NCBI RefSeq assembly: GCF_049310025.1
Contig: NZ_JBJYKD010000011.1
Span: 1 to 64,000 of the forward strand
Reading direction: 5' to 3'
DNA from: JBJYKD01 sp049310025
Lineage (GTDB): Bacteria; Bacillota; Thermosediminibacteria; Thermosediminibacterales; Tepidanaerobacteraceae
DNA length: 64,000 nucleotides
Positions within the stretch are counted from its first letter, which is position 1, and every line of letters begins with the position of its first letter. The translations under genes were made by a program, and so were the position numbers. This document shows positions 51,367-59,418 of the stretch, piece after piece. Under the pieces are notes generated by a model. The model saw only the letters and a list, made by a program, of their open reading frames with translations, was not told the DNA's origin and searched no databases.

Positions 51367-52791
51367 ATGGCAAACAGGTTATCCGACCTTGAAAATATGA
51401 AGGCGGATTTTATAGACGATGAGGCCATAATTGGGGCTCTGCAGCGCGGGAAAAAAGCGTCGAAAGGCCAGATAAGGGAAATTTTTGCAAAGGCAAAAGA
51501 AGCCCGGGGCCTGGATATTCATGATGTGGCAGCGCTGCTGTTTTGCGAGGACGATGAACTTTTGGAAGAAATGTATTCAATAGCCCATGAATTAAAAAAG
51601 AAAATATACGGCAACAGGATAGTGCTTTTTGCGCCTTTATACTACAGCGACTACTGCATAAACAACTGCCGCTACTGTGGCTATCACAGGGACAACAGGA
51701 TGCCGCGCAGGCGCCTTACCATGGAAGAGGTGAGGCGGGAGGTGCAAATCCTGGAAGAGATGGGTCACAAGCGCCTGGCCCTGGAAGCGGGTGAAGACCC
51801 GGTCAATTGCCCTATTGAATATACCCTGGATGTAATTAAAACCGTCTATGACACCAAATTAAAAAACGGCAGCATCCGCAGGGTAAATATAAACATCGCC
51901 GCCACCACCGTCGAGAATTACCGGAAATTGAAAAATGCCGGGATAGGAACATATGTCCTGTTTCAGGAGACCTATCACAGACCGACTTACACCTATATGC
52001 ATCCTTCGGGGCCCAAGAGTGACTACGACTACCACACCACAGCCATGGACCGGGCTATGGCGGGCGGTATAGACGACGTGGGCCTGGGTGTTTTGTTTGG
52101 GCTTTACGATTACAGGTACGAGGTGCTGGCTCTCCTACAGCATGCCGAACACCTGGATAAGACCTATGGGGTGGGGCCCCATACCATATCCTTTCCAAGA
52201 ATAAGGCCCGCAGCCGGGGTTAACATGAAAGATTTCCCCTATCTGGTTCCCGACAGGGAGTTCAAGAAGATAGTGGCTATAGTCCGCCTGGCTGTGCCGT
52301 ATACGGGAATGATATTGTCCACCAGGGAAAGGCCGGATTTTCGAGACGAGGTGATAGACGTCGGAATTTCACAGATAAGCGCCGGTTCATGCACGGGGGT
52401 TGGAGGCTACTATGACGAGATAGCCCGTAAGAAAGAAGAATCCGTCCCACAGTTTGAAGTGGAAGACCGCCGCACCCCCAATGAAGTGCTGCTTTCCCTC
52501 TGCCAGAGGGGGTATCTCCCCAGCTACTGCACCGCGTGCTACAGGAGCGGCCGGACGGGCGACAGATTCATGCAGCTGGCCAAGACGGGCAATATCCAGA
52601 ACTGCTGCCTGCCCAATGCCATTCTGACCTTCAAGGAATTTTTAATTGACTATGCCGAACCCCGCACCCGGGAAGCCGGAGAAAAGGTCATACGGGAAAG
52701 CCTGAACGACATACCCAATCCTGTCATCAGGCAAAAGACCATCGAAAAACTGGCCGCTATCGAACAGGGCCAAAGAGATCTCTACTTTTAA
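51367..52791 (+). CDS. hydG: [FeFe] hydrogenase H-cluster radical SAM maturase HydG
   Basis: Tyrosine lyase that makes the CO and CN ligands of the [FeFe]-hydrogenase H-cluster. 474 residues: radical-SAM [4Fe-4S] motif CINNCRYC (CX3CX2C) and a C-terminal auxiliary-cluster motif, CTAC followed about 22 residues later by the cysteine of NIQNCCLPNA, which separates HydG from ThiH. VLFQETYHRPTYTYMHPSG and GLGVLFGLYDYRYEV are conserved blocks. ATG at 51367 with AAAGGAG upstream. hydE and hydF are not in the window. Confidence 0.94.
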   Translation: MANRLSDLENMKADFIDDEAIIGALQRGKKASKGQIREIFAKAKEARGLDIHDVAALLFCEDDELLEEMYSIAHELKKKIYGNRIVLFAPLYYSDYCINNCRYCGYHRDNRMPRRRLTMEEVRREVQILEEMGHKRLALEAGEDPVNCPIEYTLDVIKTVYDTKLKNGSIRRVNINIAATTVENYRKLKNAGIGTYVLFQETYHRPTYTYMHPSGPKSDYDYHTTAMDRAMAGGIDDVGLGVLFGLYDYRYEVLALLQHAEHLDKTYGVGPHTISFPRIRPAAGVNMKDFPYLVPDREFKKIVAIVRLAVPYTGMILSTRERPDFRDEVIDVGISQISAGSCTGVGGYYDEIARKKEESVPQFEVEDRRTPNEVLLSLCQRGYLPSYCTACYRSGRTGDRFMQLAKTGNIQNCCLPNAILTFKEFLIDYAEPRTREAGEKVIRESLNDIPNPVIRQKTIEKLAAIEQGQRDLYF

Positions 52792-52860
52792 ACATAATAT
52801 ATAAACATAATATAACATAAAAACATAATATAACATAATATATAAAAGTGATATATAAAA
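52791..52860 (+). repeat. AT-rich imperfect direct repeats
   Basis: The unit AACATAATAT occurs at 52791, 52804, 52822 and 52832, with a partial copy at 52814 and related TATATAAAAGTG units at 52839-52864. It lies between the end of hydG and its terminator. Confidence 0.7.
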
Positions 52861-52866
52861 GTGGTC

Positions 52867-52901
52867 AAAGAGAGAACCGTTTAAAAAACGGTTCTCTCTT
52901 T
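52867..52901. terminator. terminator after hydG
   Basis: A 16-bp perfect stem, AAAGAGAGAACCGTTT paired with AAACGGTTCTCTCTTT, with a three-base loop; the T run is at the end of the 3' arm. It is symmetrical enough to act on both strands. Confidence 0.8.
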
Positions 52902-52980
52902 GCGTACAGAATCTGACTTTTGAAACAATAAAACATTTCAAGAATAAAATATTTTAGAGTGATATTCAAGGGGGAGTTCT

Positions 52981-53790
52981 ATGAGTGAAGAAGAAAAAAT
53001 GAATGGCAGGGGGGCGATGGAGGGACGGTTTGTCGAGGAGTCGTTAAGCCTCAATCTGTTTTGGTTAAGAATTATGAAAGAACACGCATTATTTTTAAGG
53101 CTTGGGCTTCCCTGTGATAAAAGAGATCTCATAGAAAGGGCCGGGCTTTTTGAATCGGCTTTTGAAAGACTTCTGGAAAGGGCCCAAAAGGCAATAGGGG
53201 GACCCGCCAGTGTAATCAGGGCTCTAAACGAGGAAAGCATACGATTGACTCAACAACTGACCGAATTTAAAACAGTACTGCTCCTGATGATGCTCCAGTG
53301 CCGGCTGGGAGGGTTTAACTATCCGCTCCTTATCGACCATATTAGAAGGGAAGCAATATATTTTATCAATAAATTGCAGAGGTTGCAGAGGAACGAATTT
53401 CCGGACCCGGTTTCAAACGTTTTATTTGAGGATGTTTTCTGGCTGAGAATAATGGCCGATCATTCAAAATTCATCAGACAGCTATTGGATCCTTCGGAAA
53501 GGCAATTTATCGAAACGGCCGACAACTTCAGCGAGAAATTTGACCGGCTTCGTTTCCAGGCGGAAGACTTCGAATCCTTCCTGAGCATCAATCCAATATT
53601 CGTTCCATCTCTTTCACGGTTTAACAACGACGTCATCAGGGCTTTAGCCCAACTCAGGGATTTTAAAGCTCAGGCCAGGGATCTGATAGCAGGGTGTGAA
53701 ATTGTAAGCCTAATTCCGGAATTACTGGCGGACCATGTCCTGAGGGAGGCCGAGCGCGCCCTGGAAGTGTTGCGGAGAATAAAACCATAA
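52981..53790 (+). CDS. DUF2935 hemerythrin/ferritin-like helical protein
   Basis: A 269-residue all-helical protein consisting of two similar halves. Each begins with FWLRIM..H (FWLRIMKEHALFLR near residue 22; FWLRIMADHSKFIR near 157) and ends in DHIRREA or DHVLREAE. The paired His/Glu positions look like a metal-binding (probably di-iron) site of the ferritin-like type. Function unknown; in anaerobes such proteins may deal with oxygen or peroxide. GGGGGAG before the ATG. Confidence 0.82.
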   Translation: MSEEEKMNGRGAMEGRFVEESLSLNLFWLRIMKEHALFLRLGLPCDKRDLIERAGLFESAFERLLERAQKAIGGPASVIRALNEESIRLTQQLTEFKTVLLLMMLQCRLGGFNYPLLIDHIRREAIYFINKLQRLQRNEFPDPVSNVLFEDVFWLRIMADHSKFIRQLLDPSERQFIETADNFSEKFDRLRFQAEDFESFLSINPIFVPSLSRFNNDVIRALAQLRDFKAQARDLIAGCEIVSLIPELLADHVLREAERALEVLRRIKP

Positions 53791-53877
53791 ATTTTAATAT
53801 CCAGAGCGCCCGAGTTTTGCTTAAATGTGTTTCTGGGCACCGGAGAAAAACCATAGTAGATTTTTTTGTGTGTAGCC

Positions 53878-53904
53878 CTACCCCGCAGCGGGGAAGGTTT
53901 TTTT
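53878..53904 (+). terminator. weak Rho-independent terminator
   Basis: CCCC and GGGG arms around GCAGC (53881-53893), followed by AAGG and TTTTTTT. It follows the DUF2935 gene by about 90 bp. The stem is short, so efficiency is uncertain. Confidence 0.5.
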
Positions 53905-54031
53905 GTGTTACAAAATTAGTTTATATTCAGGGCATGGCCGGCAGGGCCTTGTCGAAGGCGGTGCTCAGAGCATGGATTATTTCTTTTCAAAGGAATTTTT
54001 TTGTGATAATATCGGACATGAGGTGTTTTTG

Positions 54032-55180
54032 ATGATATATTTTGACAACGCCGCCACTACCTGGCCCAAACCCCGGGAAGTCCTTCGGGCCGTAGAGGAC
54101 GCCATAAAGAATCACGGTTCAAACCCCGGCCGCAGCGGACACCGGATGGCCCTTGCCGCCGCCCGGCTGGTGTACGAGTCAAGAGAACTTATTGCTGAGT
54201 TTTTTAATGCCGAAAGCCCGGATAATATTGTTTTTACCCTGAACGCCACCGATGCAATAAATATGGCTTTGAAAGGCGTGCTGGAGCCCGGGGACCATGT
54301 GATAACCACATCCATGGAGCACAATTCCGTATCAAGGCCCCTTTTTGCTCTAAGGGGAAAGGGGGTTGAATGGGATGTGGTAAAATGCGGAAGAGACGGT
54401 TCGCTGGACCCCCGGGATATAGAAAAAGCCATAAAACCCAATACCCGCCTCATAGCCGTGACGCATGCCTCCAATGTGACGGGCACCATCATGCCCGTGG
54501 AAGAGGTGGGGAAGCTGGCGAGGGAAAAGGGGATCCTATTCCTGGTGGACGCCTCCCAGTCCGCCGGCGTGCTGCCAATCGATGTGCGGGAAATGAATAT
54601 AGATCTTCTGGCCTTTTCCGGGCACAAGGGGCTCTACGGCCCCCAGGGCACCGGCGGCCTCTACGTGCGGAAAGGCGTGGATGTGAGACCTCTCAGGGAA
54701 GGCGGTACCGGCAGCTTTTCCGACGAGCTGGCCCAGCCGCAATTGCTTCCCGACAGGCTTGAAAGCGGCACGCTGAACACCCCCGGCATTGCGGGGCTTG
54801 CGGCGGGCGTGCGCTTTATAAAAGAAAAGGGCATAGAAAGCATCAGAGAACGCGAGGTAAAACTTACACGGAGATTTCTGGATGGATTGCAGGAAATGGA
54901 AGGAATCGAAGTATACGGTCCGGCCGAACCGGGAAGGCGCTGTGCGGTGGTCCCCATAAATTTAAAGGGGATGGATTCGTCGGAACTGGCGTATATCCTC
55001 GACAGCGCCTTTGGTATTGAAGTTCGTGCCGGTCTTCACTGCAGCCCCATGGCCCACAATACCCTGGGGACCGCGGACCGCGGTGCGGCGAGGTTCAGCT
55101 TTTCTGTTTTTAACACGGCAGAAGAAATCGACGAAGCTTTAAAAGCCCTGCAATCCATTGCGGAGAATTTCCGTACTTGA
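54032..55180 (+). CDS. cysteine desulfurase family protein (aminotransferase class V)
   Basis: A PLP enzyme of 382 residues that starts IYFDNAATTWPKP at ATG 54032 (GAGGTG upstream). Schiff-base lysine in FSGHKGLYGPQGTGG, substrate/His region THASNVTGTIMP, and the persulfide cysteine in VRAGLHCSPMAH. It is of the group of NifS/SufS-like desulfurases found without a scaffold gene next door, and might supply sulfur or selenium; no isc/suf genes are near. Open sequence before this ATG is not similar to the family. Confidence 0.9.
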   Translation: MIYFDNAATTWPKPREVLRAVEDAIKNHGSNPGRSGHRMALAAARLVYESRELIAEFFNAESPDNIVFTLNATDAINMALKGVLEPGDHVITTSMEHNSVSRPLFALRGKGVEWDVVKCGRDGSLDPRDIEKAIKPNTRLIAVTHASNVTGTIMPVEEVGKLAREKGILFLVDASQSAGVLPIDVREMNIDLLAFSGHKGLYGPQGTGGLYVRKGVDVRPLREGGTGSFSDELAQPQLLPDRLESGTLNTPGIAGLAAGVRFIKEKGIESIREREVKLTRRFLDGLQEMEGIEVYGPAEPGRRCAVVPINLKGMDSSELAYILDSAFGIEVRAGLHCSPMAHNTLGTADRGAARFSFSVFNTAEEIDEALKALQSIAENFRT

Positions 55181-55267
55181 GTTTCCTGCGGTGGGTGGGA
55201 TAAAGAGGCGAAACTTCCGGGAAACAGGGCGGGGAAATCATAAAATGCTTTGACGGGAGAGAGGAAT

Positions 55268-55960
55268 TTGCTGGGAACTGTCATCAACGCGGCTGCCATA
55301 ATTGTAGGGACGCTTCTTGGAAATTTTTTAAAAGGCCGGTTCTCTGAAAATGTCAGAGACACCGTTATGCAGGGCCTGAGTTTGACCGTTATGCTCATCG
55401 GCCTTTCCATGGCTATAAAGACCCAGAATCTGCTGGTGGTTACCATAAGCCTGGTGCTGGGGGGTATACTGGGCGAGGTCCTGGAACTGGAAGAACGCCT
55501 GAACATGCTGGGCAAGCGCCTTGAAGAGCGGTTCTCCAGAGGGGATGGGGATTTTACCAGGGCGTTCGTTTCCGCCAGCCTCATCTATTGCGTGGGTGCC
55601 ATGGCAATAATGGGCGCCATACAGAGCGGGCTTACGGGAAATCACGGCATACTTCTCATAAAGTCCATACTGGACGGCGTATCGGCCGTGGTGTTTTCCT
55701 CCAGTATGGGGATAGGGGTGGCCTTTTCGGCATTGCCGGTTTTTTTATATCAGGGGAGCATTACTCTCGCCGCCGCCTTTGTAAAAGGATTTCTCACCGA
55801 TGCCATCATTAAGGAGATGACGGCAACGGGCGGGCTGCTGATCTTCGGAATCGGCATAAACATGCTGGAAACCAATGTCAAAATAAAGGTGGGAAATTTA
55901 CTACCCGCCATCTTCATAGCGGTCTTTTTGACCGCGCTTTTTCCACGCCTTCCCATATAA
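55268..55960 (+). CDS. DUF554 membrane protein
   Basis: A 230-residue polytopic membrane protein of the DUF554 (YdfK-like) family: LLGTVINAAAIIVGTLLGNF at the start, GAMAIMGAIQSGLTGNHGIL and GGLLIFGIGINMLE in the middle and end. The TTG at 55268 has GGGAGAGAGG upstream. Function unknown, likely transport. It follows the cysteine desulfurase gene by 87 bp. Confidence 0.88.
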   Translation: MLGTVINAAAIIVGTLLGNFLKGRFSENVRDTVMQGLSLTVMLIGLSMAIKTQNLLVVTISLVLGGILGEVLELEERLNMLGKRLEERFSRGDGDFTRAFVSASLIYCVGAMAIMGAIQSGLTGNHGILLIKSILDGVSAVVFSSSMGIGVAFSALPVFLYQGSITLAAAFVKGFLTDAIIKEMTATGGLLIFGIGINMLETNVKIKVGNLLPAIFIAVFLTALFPRLPI

Positions 55961-56003
55961 GCGATTCAGGCTTATTGCGGCCAATACACTGGGGGGATGA
56001 AAA

Positions 56004-56519
56004 ATGACCGCTAATTACTATATTGCAGCGCTTAGCAATTTCCTGACAACCCATCTCGACAAGGTGCTGCTCGGTCTTACGGCATTGTCCTTATTCACCT
56101 TAATTGTATTTATTTCTGTCAACATAAAACTGGCGTCCATCTCCAGGAGATACAATGAGCTCATGACCGGAATGGATGGGAAAAATTTGGAGGCCTTATT
56201 GATTAATCATTTGAGCATGGTAAGAGATATGAGGGCCGAAGTCGATGAATTAAAGGAACAGGTTCGGCTTTTGGAGCAGGAAAGCCGGCTGGCGGTAAAA
56301 AAGATTTATTATAAAAGGTTTAACGCCTTTCCGGATGTGGGCAGCGATCTCAGCTTTTCGGTGGCGCTGCTGAATGAGGACAACACCGGCGTTCTCATTA
56401 CGAGCATTTACGGAAGGGATGAAAACCGGGTATATCTTAAGCCCGTTGTGGGCGGCAACTCCAGTTACGCCCTCACTCCCGAAGAACGTGAGATCTTAAA
56501 TTCTGCAAAAGCCGGTTAA
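56004..56519 (+). CDS. DUF4446 membrane-anchored protein
   Basis: 171 residues: one transmembrane helix (LLGLTALSLFTLIVFISVNI), a coiled coil (about 70-100), and the DUF4446 domain FNAFPDVGSDLSFSVALLNE...GVLITSIYGRDE. In Firmicutes it is often found near parA/parB and yyaC. Function unknown. Confidence 0.87.
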   Translation: MTANYYIAALSNFLTTHLDKVLLGLTALSLFTLIVFISVNIKLASISRRYNELMTGMDGKNLEALLINHLSMVRDMRAEVDELKEQVRLLEQESRLAVKKIYYKRFNAFPDVGSDLSFSVALLNEDNTGVLITSIYGRDENRVYLKPVVGGNSSYALTPEEREILNSAKAG

Positions 56520-56599
56520 TTTTTACTTTCCAGGAGGATTTTTAACCGCTTTTGGAGAAATAAAAAAATAATGTATTTTTTGGGTGGTGGTGGAGGGGA

Positions 56600-57514
56600 G
56601 TGAAACCAAAAAGAGAAAAGGCTTTTACCGTAATGGTCGTACCTCACTCTGGAAAATCCATCTACTCGATTTCCGTGCCGGTGGTCCTCCTTAAAATCCT
56701 GGGGGGGCTGGTGGCGGGGATCGTAGCGGCTTTAGCCATATTTTCCATTTATTTTTCCGTTTCTTACAGGGAAATGAAGTCCAATGCCGAGGAACTGGCG
56801 GTCAAGACCCGGGATTACCAGGAACTGCAACGGCAGCTGGACTATTTTGTAAAAAAGACGCAGATGCTGGAAGAAAAGATGCATGGACTGGAAAAATTAG
56901 ACAATGATCTGAGGAGTCTTTTAAAAAATGACCCGGCGCTAAAAAAAAACCTTAGTGCAATGGTGGCTGCAGAAAGCGCCAGAAGGCCGGTTCTTGCCAG
57001 CAGGGGCTCCATTGACCGGGAACAGGCCATAAAAAATCTTGAAAAACTTGAATCCGAACTGCCGGAGCGAGAAAAGAGCCTGAGAGAATTGAAGGAAGTT
57101 GTGATCCAGAGAAACAGGCGCCTGGCATGCACTCCTTCCATATGGCCCGTGGCGGGAAGTATAACATCAGATTTCGGCTACAGGCGTTCGCCCTTCGGGA
57201 GAAAGGCGGAATTTCACGATGGGATTGACATAGCGGCGCCATACGGAACTCCTGTAAGAGCGGCGGCCGACGGCATGGTGACATTTGCGGGATACCGCCC
57301 GGGTTACGGCAATGTGGTTACCATAAGCCACGGTTACGGCTTTGAGACATCCTATGGCCATAATTCAGAGATGCTGGTGAAACAGGGCCAGCAGGTTAAA
57401 AAAGGCCAGATAATAGCAAGAGTGGGGAACACGGGAAGAAGCACGGGGCCTCATACTCACTACATGGTCAAAGTAAACGGCGTGCTGAAAAATCCCGCCG
57501 ATTTTTTGAACTGA
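56600..57514 (+). CDS. M23 family metallopeptidase (LytM-type)
   Basis: 304-residue membrane-anchored murein hydrolase: N-terminal helix (LKILGGLVAGIVAALAIFSI), coiled coil (65-180), then the LytM domain with zinc ligands in FHDGIDIAA (HxxxD) and PHTHYMVKVNG (HxH). The GTG start has GGAGGGG immediately upstream. Eleven bases before the bactofilin gene, an association also known in bacteria where bactofilin positions the hydrolase to shape the cell. Confidence 0.92.
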   Translation: MKPKREKAFTVMVVPHSGKSIYSISVPVVLLKILGGLVAGIVAALAIFSIYFSVSYREMKSNAEELAVKTRDYQELQRQLDYFVKKTQMLEEKMHGLEKLDNDLRSLLKNDPALKKNLSAMVAAESARRPVLASRGSIDREQAIKNLEKLESELPEREKSLRELKEVVIQRNRRLACTPSIWPVAGSITSDFGYRRSPFGRKAEFHDGIDIAAPYGTPVRAAADGMVTFAGYRPGYGNVVTISHGYGFETSYGHNSEMLVKQGQQVKKGQIIARVGNTGRSTGPHTHYMVKVNGVLKNPADFLN

Positions 57515-57525
57515 GGAGGGAAAAG

Positions 57526-57942
57526 ATGTTCGGAAAAAGAGATGAGGGATTACCCTTAAGCATGGATAAGGTGGATACCATAATAGGCAAAGGAACCGAA
57601 TTTTCCGGCACGATAAAGACATCCGGGCTGCTGCGGATTGAAGGAAAGGTTGAAGGGGAAATAGTAAGCTCCGGAGATGTTGTCCTTGCCGAAGGCAGTG
57701 AAGTTAACGCAGAGCTTAAAGCCCGTCATTCGGTCATAGCCGGTACATACAGCGGCAATATAAGCCTGGAGGGCAAGCTGGAGATTAGGTCTACCGGAAA
57801 AGTTACGGGAGATGTCAGGGTAGCGGGCCTGGTCATCGAGGACGGGGCTCACTTCGACGGCAAGTGCGAGATGGATCTTAATAAAGGTCAGGAAAAAAAC
57901 AACTTGAAGCTTATAAAAAATGATCAGAAGCTTGTAAATTAA
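57526..57942 (+). CDS. bactofilin (polymer-forming cytoskeletal protein)
   Basis: 138 residues with the DUF583 beta-helix core: DTIIGKGTEFSGTIKTSGLL, RIEGKVEGEIVSSGDVVLAE, ISLEGKLEIRSTGKVTGDVR. Short charged ends on both sides. Forms filaments without nucleotide. Probably co-transcribed with the M23 peptidase and ended by the terminator at 57941. Confidence 0.92.
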   Translation: MFGKRDEGLPLSMDKVDTIIGKGTEFSGTIKTSGLLRIEGKVEGEIVSSGDVVLAEGSEVNAELKARHSVIAGTYSGNISLEGKLEIRSTGKVTGDVRVAGLVIEDGAHFDGKCEMDLNKGQEKNNLKLIKNDQKLVN

Positions 57943-57967
57943 CCCAACCGAGAGTTGGGTTTTATTT
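57941..57967 (+). terminator. Rho-independent terminator after bactofilin gene
   Basis: AACCCAAC (57941-57948) and GTTGGGTT (57954-57961) with the loop CGAGA, followed by TTATTTT. Confidence 0.88.
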
Positions 57968-58017
57968 TGCTGGATAGGGGCGAGGAATAATTCAGGCCAC
58001 TTCCGAAGATAATAAAA

Positions 58018-58332
58018 ATGGCGGAGGTGGTAAGATTGACCCGGGTGATAGCCCTGGAGGACGGATTGGAAGATATTGGTGAGTTTCTAAGGAGCCGGGG
58101 CTATATAACCGTGCCCTGGGGCCAGTCCAATACGGCGGTGGATGCGGTGGTCTATACCGGCAGGAAACTGGAAAATATCCACAGCACCGCTTATAACCGG
58201 GCTGCCGGTTCCCTGTCGGAGGATACCGGCGAATCCGCCCCGTACGGGGTATTGCTGGTAAACGCCCAGGACAGAACCCCAGAAGAGGTTTACCGAATCA
58301 TTAAAGATCGAGTTTATGAGCATTTCATTTAG
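58018..58332 (+). CDS. YkuS/UPF0180 family protein, first copy
   Basis: A 104-residue protein of the UPF0180 type: TRVIALEDGLEDIGEFLRSRGY, VDAVVYTGRKLENI, PYGVLLVNAQDRTPEEVYRI. Family members are about 80 residues; this one carries an insert of about 20 residues in the middle. Function unknown. The next gene, 18 bp on, is a paralogue. Confidence 0.75.
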   Translation: MAEVVRLTRVIALEDGLEDIGEFLRSRGYITVPWGQSNTAVDAVVYTGRKLENIHSTAYNRAAGSLSEDTGESAPYGVLLVNAQDRTPEEVYRIIKDRVYEHFI

Positions 58333-58350
58333 CCAAGGGGGTGAGGTGCA

Positions 58351-58581
58351 ATTAAAAAAACCGTAGCGCTGGACGATTCCCTTTCCCCCCTGAAGAGGGC
58401 CCTGGAAAAAGAGGGGTACAAAATTACGCGGATGGGGGATGTAAAAGCCGACGCGATAATAGTAAGCGGTATAGACGACACTTTTATGGGAGGGGAGGAT
58501 GTGACCCAGAATATCCCCGTCATAAACGCCCAGGGCAAGACGGCGGACCAGGTGCTGGATGAACTGCGAAGGAAACTGTGA
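58351..58581 (+). CDS. YkuS/UPF0180 family protein, second copy, probable ATT start
   Basis: A 76-residue frame: KKTVALDDSLSPLKRALEKE, DAIIVSGIDDTFMGGEDVTQ, NIPVINAQGKTADQVLDELR. The pattern (VALDDSLSPLKRALEKEGY, IIVSGIDDTFMG, PVINAQGKTADQV) matches the UPF0180 family from its first residues. An in-frame TGA at 58342 and no ATG, GTG or TTG before the conserved start leave ATT at 58351 as the likely initiation codon, with GGGGGTGAGGTG upstream. A sequence error is the alternative. Confidence 0.75.
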   Translation: MKKTVALDDSLSPLKRALEKEGYKITRMGDVKADAIIVSGIDDTFMGGEDVTQNIPVINAQGKTADQVLDELRRKL

Positions 58582-58601
58582 ACTGCAAAGGAAACTGTAA
58601 A

Positions 58602-58627
58602 AAGAGCCGGAGCGGCTCTTTTTTTTC
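58602..58627 (+). terminator. Rho-independent terminator after UPF0180 genes
   Basis: AAGAGCCG (58602-58609) and CGGCTCTT (58613-58620) with loop GAG, followed by TTTTTT. It separates these genes from the convergent yyaC. Confidence 0.92.
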
Positions 58628-58669
58628 CGGGAGCAAAAGTACCTGCTGCTAAGGTGCGCATTTTTTGTG

Positions 58670-59236
58670 TTATTTAAAGAAAACTTTTAATCCATTTAAA
58701 ATTCCCGCCGATATTATATCCACCATCTTCATGACCACGTAAAGGCGGGTGTTCTGCAGCACGAAATATTCCATAAACCCGCCGACATTTACGATACCGG
58801 TGATGTGAAAATCGCCCACAGCCGGCAGGTCTTTGTTGACGCCCGCGCCGGGTTTTATGGCGCCGCGGGCGAGTTTGATGGTGCCCACGTTTTCCGACCG
58901 GCCCAGCGAGGCATCGACGGCGATAATAAAGGGGTTGTTATAAAGCTTCCGAATCTCATCCAGCACTTTGCCCAGGTTGCCCGCGTGCACAGGTTCTTCC
59001 AGGTTGCCCAAAACCTTCGCCTGGCGGCAGGTTTTTTTCAGCTTCTCGCCCACCAGGGGTCCGAGGGAGTCTCCCGTAGAGCGGTCGGTGCCTATGCAAA
59101 GGACAATGATTGGCGAAGAAGTGTAGGTCTCGCCTAAAAGCTTGGTAAAGTAATCGGTGAATACCTCCAGGGCATATGGATCGTCGACGTGCACCCTCAA
59201 ATCCTTTTGCCTTAAAAGGGGGTTTCCTGATAGCAT
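58670..59236 (-). CDS. yyaC: spore protease YyaC (GPR-like family)
   Basis: 188 residues with IIVLCIGTDRSTGDSLGPLV, PFIIAVDASLGRSENVGTIK and HITGIVNVGGFMEYFVLQNT, typical of the YyaC family related to the germination protease GPR. Present only in endospore formers as far as I know, which supports a sporulating host. In Bacillus it is next to spo0J as well. GGGGAGG before the ATG. The 160 bp upstream are AT-rich with no clear gene. Confidence 0.92.
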   Translation of the reverse strand: MLSGNPLLRQKDLRVHVDDPYALEVFTDYFTKLLGETYTSSPIIVLCIGTDRSTGDSLGPLVGEKLKKTCRQAKVLGNLEEPVHAGNLGKVLDEIRKLYNNPFIIAVDASLGRSENVGTIKLARGAIKPGAGVNKDLPAVGDFHITGIVNVGGFMEYFVLQNTRLYVVMKMVDIISAGILNGLKVFFK

Positions 59237-59418
59237 GGTGTTCCTCCCCGGAAAACTTTTATTAAAATTATATGTAATTCCATAATTTAGTATTCCATTA
59301 AATTATTTGTCATAGTTTTTGATTTTAATCATATTAATGTCCTGACCGGCAATTTTCCTGCAGGTGTTTTTATCAACATAAGCTGCCGGCCGGCATTTTG
59401 ACTTCGGGGAGGGGTAAA

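Noticed and set aside
52791..52860. CRISPR-like repeats
   Set aside because: The repeats are short, AT-only and adjacent without spacers of fixed size.
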